DNA from: Phaeoceros laevis
Taxonomy: Eukaryota; Anthocerotophyta; Anthocerotopsida; Notothyladales
DNA: 64,000 nucleotides
Reading direction: 5' to 3'
NCBI GenBank assembly: GCA_049999765.1
Contig: JBNGIQ010009180.1
Span: forward strand, 1 to 64,000
Below are positions 45,150 to 56,460 of this stretch, in pieces. The position numbers and the translations under genes were made by a program. The stretch's first letter is position 1. Each line of letters begins with the position of its first letter. The notes under the pieces were generated by a model that worked only from the letters and a program-made list of their open reading frames with translations, had not been told where the DNA came from and did no database searches.

Positions 45150-45650
45150 CCCTGCTATTCCGTGCCAGCTGCTGTTAACGCTTGTAACATGTCTTGAATC
45201 CTCTAATATGTGCCTTCTCCATCAACATGCACCAGCAAGTTCCCTTCTTTTAAGCACTGGACATTTAGCTCTCTGCCCCGGGAATCTGATTGCTTACAGA
45301 GGACCTTCAGCCACAAACCGATGAAAAATTTCTCCAATGGTTTCACCATCAGGTTCCTCCGAGTCACTGACGGATCACCTAACACGCTGGGATTGGTAGC
45401 ACGAATTGCCAGTCCCGACTCCCGACCGAGCTGTCAGAAAAATTTCGCACTACCCTGCAAGTGTGGTTTTCGCGAGAGGAGGAACACAACCTGGTTTGTG
45501 GCTGAATGTCGGAAGGTCCTCGTGCTAAATGTCCAATGCTAAAAAGATGCTCAAAAGATGCGAACTTGCTGGTGCATGTTGATGGAGAAGGGTGATGATA
45601 TCGATCACACGTTAGAAGCGTTAAAAGAAGCTAGCACGGAATAGCAGGTG
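45150..45650. repeat. Long imperfect inverted repeat (foldback)
   Basis: The left arm (about 45150-45275) pairs with the right arm (about 45515-45650) around a loop of roughly 240 bp. The core is perfect over 30 bp (45213-45242 against 45562-45591, starting CCTTCTCCATCAACATGCAC on the plus strand), and the outer and inner parts are imperfect. It could be a transposon-derived foldback or a small-RNA hairpin precursor. Confidence 0.75.
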
Positions 45651-45766
45651 ACTGAGAACCTGCAAGTGTGGTTTTTGCGACTGTGGTTTTCACCCAAAGC
45701 ACTACCTATACAAACAAACTTCCTTAGTAAAAAGTTAATTGAAGTGGCAAAAAGTCAAGGCGTTAC

Positions 45767-45774
45767 AAACCCTA
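45767..45774 (+). promoter_or_regulatory. Telo-box AAACCCTA upstream of MAF1
   Basis: An exact AAACCCTA motif about 225 bp before the MAF1 start. In plants this element is enriched in promoters of ribosome and translation-related genes. A chance match of 8 bp is possible. Confidence 0.4.
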
Positions 45775-45997
45775 GCGTCGATCCTGATTCCGTTTGTTTG
45801 GACTGTATATTACTTGGCATTCTGCGCGAGGAGATCTCGGGTCCCTGTGGAGTTTGAATCCAGTCAGGTGCTGTCGGTTGCAAGTTTGCGTTTGCGGGAG
45901 CACTCTGCCTTGAATTTCGGTTGTTCGAGCATTCGTTTCATGAGAACTTTCCGATCTGTATCGGCTCTCGCACGGCGTGGTATGTCACACATCGACA

Positions 45998-48012
45998 ATG
46001 AAGTATCTCGAATACACCCCCCTAGCCAGGTAGCTGCGGCCACCTTTCCCTTTACGATTTCTTCCTCCGCTTTGTTTGGACGTAGTAGCCTCACCTTTCG
46101 GTTCTGGTGGCTGTGCAGCTTAAACGCTTTCCTCCGCGATGTGGATGTTGGGGACTCCATAGTCCAAGGCCTACTCGAAGCCTATTCCTGTAAGTACTTC
46201 CCTTGTGCTGCAGGTGCAGTCTGGCAGATTTGCTACTTTTTCCTCCAAGTTCCAAAGAAACAAATCTCGACGATGGAATGAGTTCAAGAAAACCGAGCAT
46301 TTATTTCGTTTTTCCCTAGGCCTTGTAGGAAACTTGGCGAATTCTTGTTTTCTTTGAACGCCTAGCTGACACAGGGAACTGATGATCCAGGCAAGGTTGC
46401 AGGGGTTGACAAAAAGCTGTCGCGTAGTTTGGACCAAGATGTAAGTTTGCAATACCTCTCGCACACATTCTTAAGCTGCGCTCTGTTCTCGTTTTTACCG
46501 GCCTTTGTTCCCAGGTCGTTGAGGCGTTACAGCTTTCAGCCTCGGGTCTCTCAACTTCTCCAGTTGGACCGCTATCCAGCACAGCCAGGTCTGTATACCC
46601 TCGAGGATGCTCGGCCTTTTTTCGCATGTCTTCGCGGCATATGCTTCATGTTCGTGTCCCGATTCCATGCCTTAATAGAATATTCAATCCGGTATATGCT
46701 TTGCGGTATTTTGCTATTATATCTGCATATTTCAAACTTTCCATTTTTTTAACGGATTTTCTTTTGAAAATGTTGCAGCCGGCGCACGTTGATCTACCTT
46801 ATCCTGACTTTGAATCATATGTATCCTGATTATGATTTTAGGTGAGCGTCTTCTCAGTGTATGTTCATGCCGTGTCCTCTAATTGGCCTTAACGCTAATC
46901 AACCTCCCATTATCAGTATGCAGGATTTTGGTCAATGTCAAAAGTCTGTGTCTGTCCATGGATTCCTTAGTTTACTGCGCTTTTGCAAGACTGGTCAGGT
47001 TGGTTCAGACCAGTGTAGGTGGAAGCTAGTTTTAAAGTCGAGGCAACCAGCAGACAGGGTCGTCAAGGATCTGATATGTAGTGACATGCTTGCAGTCTTT
47101 CTGGGCCGCAGCATTTCTGCAATGTGCACGGACACCTTGCTGCTAAGCAAAAAGTTGACAGTTATCTCTTCGAAACAAGCAAGGTGATTATCGCCTTTGT
47201 TGTTCAAGAGTAAATCACTCTCTGTCGTGGCTCTAGCATTCACTATCTGAGAAGTTACGTATCACGATGCAAAATCATCCGTTCACTTCTGTTTCAGAGT
47301 TGCAAAGATTTTCTGACCTTGCAACTGCTGCAGATTTGGTATGAGAAGTTCGGCAAGGAACAGGATTTTCTGGATAGCCTGTGGAATGCAATTGATGAGG
47401 TTAGTATTAGTAGGCAAGACAATTTCTCTCATCGTAGAAACTATGGGTGACTCGGGTTCCCTATTCTTCAGCAGCTTATAATGTGAAACCAGTTTCATTT
47501 ACCCCTCACTCTTTTACAGGTCATAGGGCTTGAGGAATGTGATGTCTACAGCTATATGCCTGAAAGTGAAGGGAACCCATTTGCTGACAATGGTAGCATG
47601 TGAGTATTAATGCAGGGAATGGTGGTCTTGTTGCTATGAGGTGCGGTAAGTTGAAGCTTTCAGGCTTAGTGGCACAGCTGACAGGTAGTTGAATTGATGA
47701 CAGATGGAATTTCAACTTCTTCTTCTACAACAAGAAATTGAAGCGGATGCTTTATTTCAGCTGCAATTGCCTCAGGTGCTTAATGCCCATTGTGGGGGTT
47801 ATAATGATAGTGCAATCAAAATATATGAACAGAATGCTGCTCAAATCTAAGGAGCTTTGTAGGAATTTGCCTGAAGTCTTTTTATTGATCGCGGCACTGC
47901 GTATAACTCGTGGTAATCGTGCTACAGTAAGCTCACACTGGAGGACTCAAATGAACATTCCGAGGATGAGGATGACGAGTTTCTGGAGAGCATGGAGCTC
48001 ATGGACGAATAA
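45998..48012 (+). CDS. MAF1: MAF1, repressor of RNA polymerase III
   Basis: Ten exons join in phase to 226 residues (Arabidopsis MAF1 is about 224): 45998-46029, 46119-46189, 46391-46440, 46515-46588, 46779-46841, 47096-47183, 47334-47399, 47520-47599, 47704-47775 and 47928-48012. The protein starts MKYLEYTPLASLNAFL and contains LLEAYSCKVAGVDKKLS, the box-B region TLNHMYPDYDF, box C IWNFNFFFYNKKLKRM, and an acidic tail (EDSNEHSEDEDDEF). MAF1 binds and represses Pol III under stress downstream of TOR signalling. The first coding exon is only 32 bases but carries the family start. Every exon boundary agrees with the family sequence, so the model is strong. Confidence 0.94.
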
Positions 48013-50012
48013 GTTGTCGCAACCGAAGGCCGAGCCGCCCGATACGTTCTGTACACTAGCCGTATACTACTGTGTACACGTCATATAGGTATAGGTTCTT
48101 TAACTTTACGAGGTAAGAGTCGAAGTAGCCGATATAGTGTGTACTTCTCGACTGTATAAAGTAGATCGACCGATCTGTATTCTGTGTGTAGCTTGTAAGA
48201 GCCACGCTGTGCGAGATTGTAATACATAGCACGTTATCCGTCGACCTGCAAACTTGCCGTTGAGCCTCCAGGTCAAGGTTCAAATCAGCCCATAGGAAAT
48301 TTCTACGGTACTATCTGGATCAACTTTCAAAGGAAGTTCTGCTAGGTTTAGTGGTATGACCTTGCAAGGACTCCCCTTCTTTGGGCTGTAGAATTCTGTC
48401 TTGTAAGATATAATCATCGTCTTCAGTTGCTGACTTTGCATCCAAACTTGTGCAACTCCCTGCATTGCGAGTAGGAAAGTTGTCTGCCCATAGAAAAACC
48501 AGCTTCACGCATCCATGGCCTAGACGCAAGACAAACAGCAACTCCCTAAAGCCACCCTCAACAAGACGCATTGCAACGAAACCATGCGAGAATTGGCAAC
48601 TGTGTCATTTCGTTTCCTTCATTTCTGCTACACTGCAGCCACCTATACAGAGCAGTCCATTTCTCACGAGCCATTTTCTACAGGTGTATGAGACCTCCTG
48701 ACTACATTGGCTCTGTCTTAGTCACAAGCAAATACAATCACCAACACATACAAGGACCTTCTGTTAGATGGCCAGAACAATTTTCAAAGGCTCACCACCA
48801 AGCAACCAGCGTTGGCATCCAATCAAGGTCACTCGCAGTAAACTGATCCTCCTGTATACTTTTCCCCCTTTTCCCCCTGCACAGATTAGTCTAAGACCAT
48901 TCGCGTCGGTGCTGGAAGCCGTTGGCATGAACACTTCAAGATAGATATTTTTCCAGGCACTGCGGCAAATCCAAAACAGAGCGCAACACCCAACCTAAAC
49001 TATGAAGGATTCCTAGACTACGGTTTTCCAGATCCATATGGACATCAAAGGAAGGTGGAGGCACTCCCTAGATTAGGGGCACGCTCTAGTACCACTGAAG
49101 AAATTTCCTGCCGTTGTCTCTCCATACAGTATTTTCGTACGCTTCCCCCAGCACGCAAAACATGTGTTGAGCACTTCCTGCTAGTGGCATAAACCGCAAC
49201 TTCACATGTCCTCTCATACTCGAAACTAGATGAGAAATCCTGGTCTGAGAATCACAAACCACCCCTACCCGAGGTACGGTCCTCACACCCGGATTTTTCA
49301 TCTCATTGTGAGAATGAAACCTCTTCAACGGACAGTATAATGTATCTCATTCATTCATTCTCTTGCGCAAACAGGTGCTCCGCACACCCTGGCATGACCT
49401 ATCTGCTTAGCAAGACAATCACTTCCAACTGGGACCCTCACGGAATGGTGAAAGACGCTCACTTCTTGCAGCATAGCATACACTGATATCGTCCTCGCAA
49501 ATCCATGAATTCTATCTAAGACTACTTTGTTGTCAGCAAGAAGCCGCCCCCGACAAGCCTCCTTTAAGCCTGACAACCTCTATCCTGGAAGCAGAAGCAC
49601 AACCGAACTTAGCTGTCCTGTCCCAATGAGCGGAACGCGCACGGCAAGCCCTAGGTTAAACCCTCGCTCTTGAAGTTCGACGGCGTCGAAGCCCTAATTC
49701 ATGAGTCATGAAGTCCATTTACAGATAGCGAATCAAGCGGAGGTTCTACGGCAGCAGTTAGTTTCCTTGCGGACGAAGGTTGGATTGCGTCCGGTAGCTG
49801 GCAGCAGACGGCCCTGAAAGGGTTGTCCAGCCAGCAGCAGTGCCATTTTCGGGGTTTAACGGAGGGACCTAAATGGAACTATATTCTAACTACTTTATGG
49901 GACGATGGTTTCCCAAGAGGAAAGCCCATCCCAAAAAATCTGTCGCCCACGGTAGTACTAACCTAGCGGCCACATACACACTGGCCGGTAGGTTTCCCGA
50001 GCCCTGCATCTT
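48013..50012. other. Interval between MAF1 and the J-protein gene
   Basis: Two kilobases with the MAF1 3' UTR and the promoter of the J-protein. Short frames on both strands (for example 49355-49576 minus) show no family resemblance that I trust. No RNA gene was recognised. Confidence 0.4.
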
Positions 50013-50915
50013 ATGGCTGTGTTGAGTTGCCAGCTGGTGCTGGCGCTCTTCCTTCTGGGACTCACAATCTTGCCATCGGGGGTGCAAGCCATCTACTGCG
50101 ATGACGACAACTGCTACGATCTGTTGGGCCTGACTCAGGCAGCGACACCGCAGGAGGTGAAACAGGCCTACAGAAAGCTCTCTCTGAAATACCATCCCGA
50201 CAAGAATCCCGATCCGGAAGCCACCACCACTTTCCTCAAGATCAGCAATGCGTACGAGATCCTGGGAGATGAGTCTAGGCGGGAGGACTATGACTACGCC
50301 CTGGAGCATCCCGAGTATTTCCTGTGGAACACGGCTCGCTACTACCAGGCTTACTACGGGCCGCAGGCCGATCCACTGTCAGTGTTGCTGGGACTGCTCC
50401 TGGTGCTGTCAGCATTCCAGTACCTCAATCAGTGGACCAGGTACCGGCAAATGGTGGACATGGTGAAACAAACGCCGGCATACAAGAACAAGCTCAAGGC
50501 ACTGGAGCTGGAGCGCAGCGGGGGGAGTGGCAACAGGAAGAAAGCCTCCAAGGTCAAGAGCAGCAAGGGGGAGCTGGAGGACCTTAGCAAAGAGCTTGAC
50601 CTGCAGATCCAAGGAGCAGAGAAGCCAGTTCTGTGGGGATTGCTGGGGATCCAGGTGGCGATTTTGCCGTTCACTATTTTGAAGCTTCTGGTATGGAGGG
50701 TGTCTTGGATGTGGAGGTATTGGGTGAAGCGTTTGCCTTATAGTTGGGAGGATGCTGCGTTGCTTACCCGCCGCAGCTTAGGAATTGCTGGCACCACATG
50801 GGCTGGTATGAGCGGAGTCGCTCAAGATGATTTGATCCTCAGAAGATTGTGGGTTAATAGAAATCTCAGCAAGTATGTCGAAGATGCAAAGAAGGATGCC
50901 AGACGCCGAAGGTAG
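50013..50915 (+). CDS. DNAJC25-like ER J-domain protein
   Basis: Intronless ORF of 300 residues. It has a signal peptide or first membrane segment (LVLALFLLGLTILPSGVQA), then a J domain at about residues 32-95 with an intact HPD motif (YHPDKNPDP). A conserved EHPEYFLWNTARYYQAYYG block, two further hydrophobic segments (SVLLGLLLVLSAFQYL and VAILPFTILKLLVW) and a basic C-terminus ending RRRR follow. This layout matches plant and animal DNAJC25-type proteins, which sit in the ER membrane and stimulate an Hsp70. The region PAYKNKLKALELER is nearly invariant in the family. Confidence 0.92.
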   Translation: MAVLSCQLVLALFLLGLTILPSGVQAIYCDDDNCYDLLGLTQAATPQEVKQAYRKLSLKYHPDKNPDPEATTTFLKISNAYEILGDESRREDYDYALEHPEYFLWNTARYYQAYYGPQADPLSVLLGLLLVLSAFQYLNQWTRYRQMVDMVKQTPAYKNKLKALELERSGGSGNRKKASKVKSSKGELEDLSKELDLQIQGAEKPVLWGLLGIQVAILPFTILKLLVWRVSWMWRYWVKRLPYSWEDAALLTRRSLGIAGTTWAGMSGVAQDDLILRRLWVNRNLSKYVEDAKKDARRRR

Positions 50916-51725
50916 AATAATTCAGATGATATGGCAGCTAATTGGAATTGATTATCGCTCGAAACAGACGGTGGCGTTGTGATAGACAAAGTGTAGGACA
51001 TGTCTCCATGCATGCATAAGCCCGCCGCATCAACACCTTGCAGGGCAAGGTTTGCATACTTGGGCATGGCCATAATGAAATTTTAGTTTATTTGGACTGA
51101 TGGAGACCTTTCGCACTCGGGAAAGAAATTTACGGTTTAAAGATTAACTCTTCGCTAAATTGGCTTAGGCCAAAAGCTAATTCACTTTTACAACCCACAA
51201 GAAATCTACCAAACGAATTCACCACCTCCAGAATTGTGTCCCGAATCACGTCCCGAATCGCGCGCTCACGAGGAGGGAGCAAAGAGTTTGCAGGCGGTGC
51301 ACTTCCAATCTGGCCGACGGGCAACTACCCGGACCGGAAAAAGCTAACTTGGCCTTTTTGGCGGCACGCAATTTGGCCCCACTAAAAACTTAAAAAATTG
51401 ACCTAAAATACCCTAGGTCAGAAAAGGCCAATTTGGCAGGTGCGAACGTGATGTAGTTATTTAATCGCGAAATGAGGGGCCAACTCGTGTTTAGCCTCCC
51501 CAAACCGGCGAGTGTGAAAGGCCTCAAGAGCAGGAGCCCGAACCAAGAGGTCCAATTCTCAAATTAGTCCTCAAGGTTAACACTAAGTAACAGATCTGAT
51601 TATCTACTGTACAAGTCACAGAGTCACAGTATCCAGGTTCCTGAAAGTGTCCCACGATTTTGAGAGCTTCGCCGCGATAGTCCCGGTTAGGCCACCTGGT
51701 ACTTTCATCGTTCCTCCGACAGTCA
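50916..51725. other. Convergent interval between the J-protein gene and HSP101
   Basis: About 800 bp of presumed 3' UTRs. No gene or structured repeat recognised. Confidence 0.4.
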
Positions 51726-54700
51726 TTAGAGTCCTCCCTTTCGCTGCTGTCCAGAAACATACGTCCCATTGCCCAATTCAGCAGATTCTTTCATGTCATC
51801 CATGTCGTCCATGTCTTCATCCTCGTCGAGCTCAGTAATCTTGCACTTCTTCGTTATAGGATTCTCAGCGTGTTTCAAGTCAACTCCATTAGGTATGCTG
51901 ATGAGAATGTCCTTCATCTTCCCAGTTTGTGAATCGAACATACCACCCTTCTCAACTCGGAATGACAGCAATTTCTGATTGGCACTGACGTCAATGATCA
52001 CAGTGGAATTCTCATCAATTTCACCGTTCACTAACATCCTGGACAGATGCGTGACCACGGTCTTTTCCAACCATCTGCGAAGGGGTCGGGCCCCGTAGAC
52101 CTGCATAAACGTGGCAATGATGTTAGTTTGATGTCCAACTTCAAAACAGTTACCAGCAAGCAACCTTAGACAACATGACTTTCTATCTATCTATGCTAAA
52201 CACCTCAAAAGCATGGAAAGTAAATCTTACAGGATCGTATGCTTCCGCCAGGACGAGATCAAGCGCAGCATCAGTGACAGCAATGGCGATGCCCATTTGA
52301 GCAAGCCTCTTGGCAATGTCTCGCATCTGCAAGCGAGCTATCTTCCGAAGCTGGTCATGAGAAAGCGGCTTGAACACAACAAGGTCGTCTAACCTGTTCA
52401 AAAACTCAGGTTTGAAATGCCTTTTGACCTGCAAGCAGCAAGAGGTATGTGAGCACTAGTTCTGTGCAAAGAAATGTATCAGCGTAAACCTAGATCCTGA
52501 ACTTCCAACTTCATACCTCTTGAATCACACGCTCTTTGGCCACGTCCAGAGATATCTCTCCTGTCAATCCCGCCAGCAAATATTCGGCACCAAGATTGGA
52601 AGTAAGAATGATGACACTGTTGGTGAAGTCTATCGTCCGCCCATGCCCATCGGTCAGCCTTCCATCGTCAAGAATTTGCAGCAGCGTGTTGAAGACAGCC
52701 TGGTGTGCTTTCTCCACCTCATCAAACAGGACGACACTGTAGGGCTTCCTTCGAACTGCCTCGGTAAGCTGACCACCTTCCTCGTAGCCCACATAACCAG
52801 GAGGTGCACCGATCAGCCTGGCGACAGAATGCTGCTCTTGATACTCTGACATGTCTATCCGTATCAGCATTTTCTCGTCATCAAACAGCTGCTCTGCCAG
52901 GGCCTTGGCAAGCTCCGTTTTACCCACTCCTGTTGGCCCAAGGAACATGAACGATCCCGTAGGCTGCTGCGGCCTTCCTAGCCCAGCCCTGGACCTCAAG
53001 ATCGCTTGAGCAACTGCTTGAACAGCTTCATCTTGCCCGACCACACGCTCATGGAGGCGGTCCGCTAGGGTCATGAGTTTCTTCTTCTCTTCCTCCCCAA
53101 GCCTTGTGACAGGTATACCAGTCCAGCGGCTTACCACCTCCGCAATATCTTCAGGACGGACAGTCTCGGTGAGCATACAGTTTTCTCCAAGCTCTTGCTC
53201 AAGACGTGCAATCGCAGATTCGATTTCCTGGAGCGCACCGTACTTCAAGTCTGCAACTCTTGCCAAATCCATCCTCCTTTCTGCCTCCTGAAGCGTTCGA
53301 AGAATCTCCTCCCTTCTTTGCTTGAGCCGTCGCACCTCATCTAGTCTCTGCTTCTCCTTCTGGTACCTCATCTTCAGCGGCTGCAGCTTCTCCTTCAGAT
53401 CCTCGACCTCTTTTTGTACTTCTTTCAGCCGTGCTTTGCTCGCTTTGTCCGTCTCCTTCTCAAGGGCGTGCAGCTCCACCTCCAATTGTATTCTCCTACG
53501 TTCCAACTGATCAATAGCCTCAGGCTGAGAATCAAGCTGAACCCGGACATTTGCACAAGCTTCGTCCACCAAGTCAATGGCCTTGTCCGGGAGAAATCGA
53601 CCTGTGATGTATCGGGCAGATAATTGAGCAGCTACCACTAAAGCCCGATCCATGATGCGCACACCGTGGTGAGTCTCATACTTCTCCTTCAAACCGCGTA
53701 GAATTGTGACCGTGTCCTCCACACTTGGTTCATTGACAAAAACTTGCTGAAACCTCCTCTCAAAAGCAGCGTCCTTCTCCACGTACTTCCGGTACTCTTC
53801 AAGAGTAGTGGCTCCAATGCAACGCAATTGACCACGAGCCAGCATAGGCTTAAACAAGTTGGCCGCATCCATGGATCCTTCCGTTCTCCCGGCGCCCAGC
53901 ACAAGGTGAATTTCATCAATGAAAAGGACAACCTTCCCTTCCGACTCCTCCACCTCCTTCAAAACAGACTTCAGACGCTCCTCAAATTCTCCCCGGTACT
54001 TGGCACCCGCCACCAGCGCTCCCATGTCCAGTGCGACGAGATGAACATCCGTCAAATTGCTAGGCACGTCTCCTCTTACAATCCGCTGGGCCAGGCCTTC
54101 CACCACGGCCGTTTTCCCCACGCCGGGTTCTCCAATCAGGACAGGGTTGTTCTTAGTCCTCCTGGACAGAATTCTGACGACTCGCCGAATTTCCTCGTCC
54201 CTGCCAATGACGGGATCGAACTTGAGCGCATCCTCCACCAGGTCCCTGCCATACTTCTTCAACGCCTGATAATTGGTGTCCCCCGTAGCCCCTTCCACTT
54301 TCTTGTTATCACCCCTCAGCTTCTCCAGCTCAACCCTCACAGCTGTCACAGGTATGCCCGCCTCCCTCAACGCCTCCGACACTTGCGGATCCTCCAAAAG
54401 CCCCAGAATGAGCTGATCCACCGCCAGATGCGAGTCTCCCTTCTTCTTCTGAAGAGCTTGCGCCTTCCTAATTGTCTTCACCAGCGCACTATTGGCGGGG
54501 ACCTCATCAGGAGGGGGATGTTGGGAGGGTATCCTCTGCAAGGCCCGGCTGAGCACCCTCTCCGTGGATGCCACGGCTTCATCCCCGCCAGCTGCACCTA
54601 GCGCCTGCCGAAATATGCCATCTTTGTCCTCCAACAGCACCACAGCCAAATGGAGAGGCGTGTACTGCGCGTGGCCAGCATTCAAAGCATTCTCCTGCCC

Positions 54701-54748
54701 CGCTGCCAACGCCTCGTTTGTCTTGTGCGTGAAACGGTCCGGATTCAT
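51726..54748 (-). CDS. HSP101: HSP101/ClpB cytosolic disaggregase
   Basis: Three exons (52517-54748, 52231-52428 and 51726-52100) join in phase to 934 residues (Arabidopsis HSP101 is 911). The start [14 protein letters not shown] without a transit peptide places it in the cytosolic or nuclear class. Domains in order: N-terminal repeat domain (1-155), first AAA+ module with Walker A GEPGVGKT and Walker [10 protein letters not shown], coiled-coil middle domain (about 405-530), second AAA+ module with GPTGVGKT and [11 protein letters not shown], and the C-terminal domain ([13 protein letters not shown]). The tail is acidic ([11 protein letters not shown]) but ends in an unusual GQQRKGGL. The enzyme threads aggregated proteins with Hsp70 and gives acquired thermotolerance. 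Upstream lie a TATA box and phased heat-shock elements, consistent with heat induction. Confidence 0.96.
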
Positions 54749-54927
54749 CCTCGCGATCTAAACTCACAGTTCCTCGCAAATCGAGCCCTCAACTTCTCAC
54801 AATTGAAGCCGCCTCGTACTCCTGAGCTCACCAGCCGGAGCACCCTCTCCAGGGTTTGGTCAAGGTAGTAGAAGTAGTAGGAGATGTTTCGCCAACTCCA
54901 CATGGGGATTGAACACCCCGTCAAGGT

Positions 54928-54933
54928 TTATAT
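54928..54933 (-). promoter_or_regulatory. TATA box of HSP101
   Basis: TATAAA on the minus strand about 180 bp before the start codon and 35 bp downstream of the GAA array, a usual spacing for plant heat-shock promoters. Confidence 0.55.
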
Positions 54934-54961
54934 GCAAAAGGCCGCTAGACACGTCACTAGC

Positions 54962-55051
54962 GTTCCACTTCAAGTGGCTTCCAGTGGTTTCTGGCGTTTC
55001 CAGCCGTTTCTCGAGCTTCTGCATGTTGGCCAGCAGCTTCTAGGGGCTTCT
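54962..55051 (-). promoter_or_regulatory. Heat-shock element array upstream of HSP101
   Basis: TTC triplets (GAA on the gene strand) start at 54969, 54979, 54989, 54998, 55008 and 55017, then 55038 and 55048. They are about 10 bp apart and face the same way. This is the step-type arrangement (nGAAn, 5 bp, nGAAn, 5 bp, nGAAn) that trimeric HSF can bind. The position just upstream of the HSP101 TATA box supports function. Confidence 0.65.
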
Positions 55052-55459
55052 CTCTCTTCTCGCCAGTGTAGCTATGGCTGGTGGTCAACCTTGATTTGAC
55101 CGCAGTAGGCGTAGGCAAGTAATTAAGCCACGTCATCTCCCACGATCTGAATGATGGGGACCCTCTAAATGACCATCTAAATGACCATCTAAATGACCAT
55201 CTAAATGACCATCTAAACTTATGCTAGTATTTATACGTGTAATATGGACCAAATCACCATTAGAGGGGGGGACCTCGGATAAGGAAGGAGGGGTTTATGT
55301 TAAGGTAACAAATAACATTTATTACACTTCCCTATTAGGGAGTAGGGAGACCGGTAACATTTAGATCAAAATAGATTGTATGCTCTGAATTCCTATAAAT
55401 TGTATTCTATAAAGGTAGGCCTCCCTTGTATCCTTTCAATTATCCTCTACACACTGAAG
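55052..55459. other. Interval upstream of HSP101 up to the TIR element
   Basis: About 400 bp without a gene, holding the 12-bp repeat at 55165-55218. The distal HSP101 promoter could extend here. Confidence 0.35.
55165..55218. repeat. 12-bp tandem repeat (CTAAATGACCAT)
   Basis: Four complete copies of CTAAATGACCAT start at 55165, 55177, 55189 and 55201, followed by a partial copy. Confidence 0.9.
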
Positions 55460-55788
55460 TTAACCCTTAAGAGCCCAACGGGACAAAAATGTCTCTTGGG
55501 TCCCCAAAAACGATGCTTTCTACTATCTCCTCTTATAAAAAATTATTTTATTTGCTTATATAGTATTGTTAGAAAGGTGACGTCGTGCTGATGCTGGATC
55601 AGCCAATCATATTCTTTATTTAAGGCCTTGGCTGGCGGCCAGCAAGCAAGATTCCTCCAACGGGGTGCCGACGGGCCCGTTATGGGGTTGACGCCCCCAG
55701 AAAGCCCAACCGCGTGAGTAACGGGCGTTTCGGTGCGTTTTCGGTGCGTTTTCGGTGCGTTTTCGGTGCCTGGGCTCTTAAGGGTTAA
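55460..55788. mobile_element. Non-autonomous DNA element with piggyBac-type ends
   Basis: TTAA followed by CCCTTAAGAGCCCA at the left is mirrored perfectly by TGGGCTCTTAAGGG followed by TTAA at the right. This gives a 14-bp perfect terminal inverted repeat flanked by the TTAA target duplication that defines piggyBac insertions; counted with TTAA the mirror is 18 bp. The 321-bp interior has no transposase. It holds a small GACA/TGTC hairpin near the left end and three 11-bp CGGTGCGTTTT-like repeats near the right end. Confidence 0.7.
55729..55770. repeat. 11-bp tandem repeats inside the TIR element
   Basis: The unit TTTTCGGTGCG recurs three to four times next to the right inverted repeat. Confidence 0.85.
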
Positions 55789-56460
55789 GGTACAAAGGAT
55801 ACAATGTAGGCCTCCAAAGCAGCTATGACCAGTATATGTATTATCTACTAGGTGTGCAGTAAATAGGTTGATAAGGTTCCTCTCTTTGTCATCTTGTACC
55901 CAAGCTCTCTTGTCATGGTTCGCAAAAAATCAAAGTTGCTGTCACTAAGAATCCTAGTGTTTTCACACGACATTGTGAAGCTGCCATTTCCATATGCAGG
56001 CACTGTAGTAGCTGAACATTTCAAGCTAGATGAGGAAAACAATTTGACATATATGGGCAGAGAGAAGTATTTAAAGCTTAAACGTGTTCTTCTACGTATC
56101 AGGGGGAGGCACAAACCTTGCCTATCGGGAAATATAGACAGCGAAAAGTCGCATTTGCTGGCAGCACTTGCATGTGATAACTTCGCTTCGCAACGGGTAC
56201 GGGCAATCTAAAGGAACTACTACTACTATGTTCCATATTGTTGTAAAATGTTGATCGAGGTCTACAGACATAGTTGAATATATGAGGAATCTCTCATGCT
56301 AGCTTACTAAGGATAATATACTTTAATTCATTAATTCATTCATTTAGCTTACAGCGTAAGACATCAATGTGTGCAGAGACAGCACTTCAACGAATTTTTG
56401 ATAATAAGATGATGCAGACTATATAAAATCATGTAGTTTCAATTTTTGCATAGTAGTCAA
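55789..56460. other. Interval between TIR element and second LINE
   Basis: Open frames of 105 codons (+, 55894-56211) and 88 codons (-, 55848-56114) overlap here. I recognise neither and cannot choose between them. The stretch may be old transposon sequence. Confidence 0.35.

Larger units (their letters stand above)
43908..45997. other. Interval between divergent UBP14 and MAF1
   Basis: About 2.1 kb containing both promoters and a long foldback (45150-45650). A short palindrome-rich patch with GCGAGAGC and GCTCTCGC occurs near 44165-44240. I recognise no protein-coding gene here. Confidence 0.4.

Noticed and set aside
45739-46281. Plus-strand open frame of 180 codons
   Set aside because: It runs through MAF1 exons 1 and 2 and their intron. 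Only the part LNAFLRDVDVGDS is real, as MAF1 exon 2.
48270-48290. GGTTCAAATC resembling a tRNA B box
   Set aside because: No acceptor, D or anticodon stems could be folded in the 70 bases upstream.
53744-54601. Plus-strand open frame of 285 codons
   Set aside because: Antisense to the conserved first exon of HSP101 and without family resemblance.
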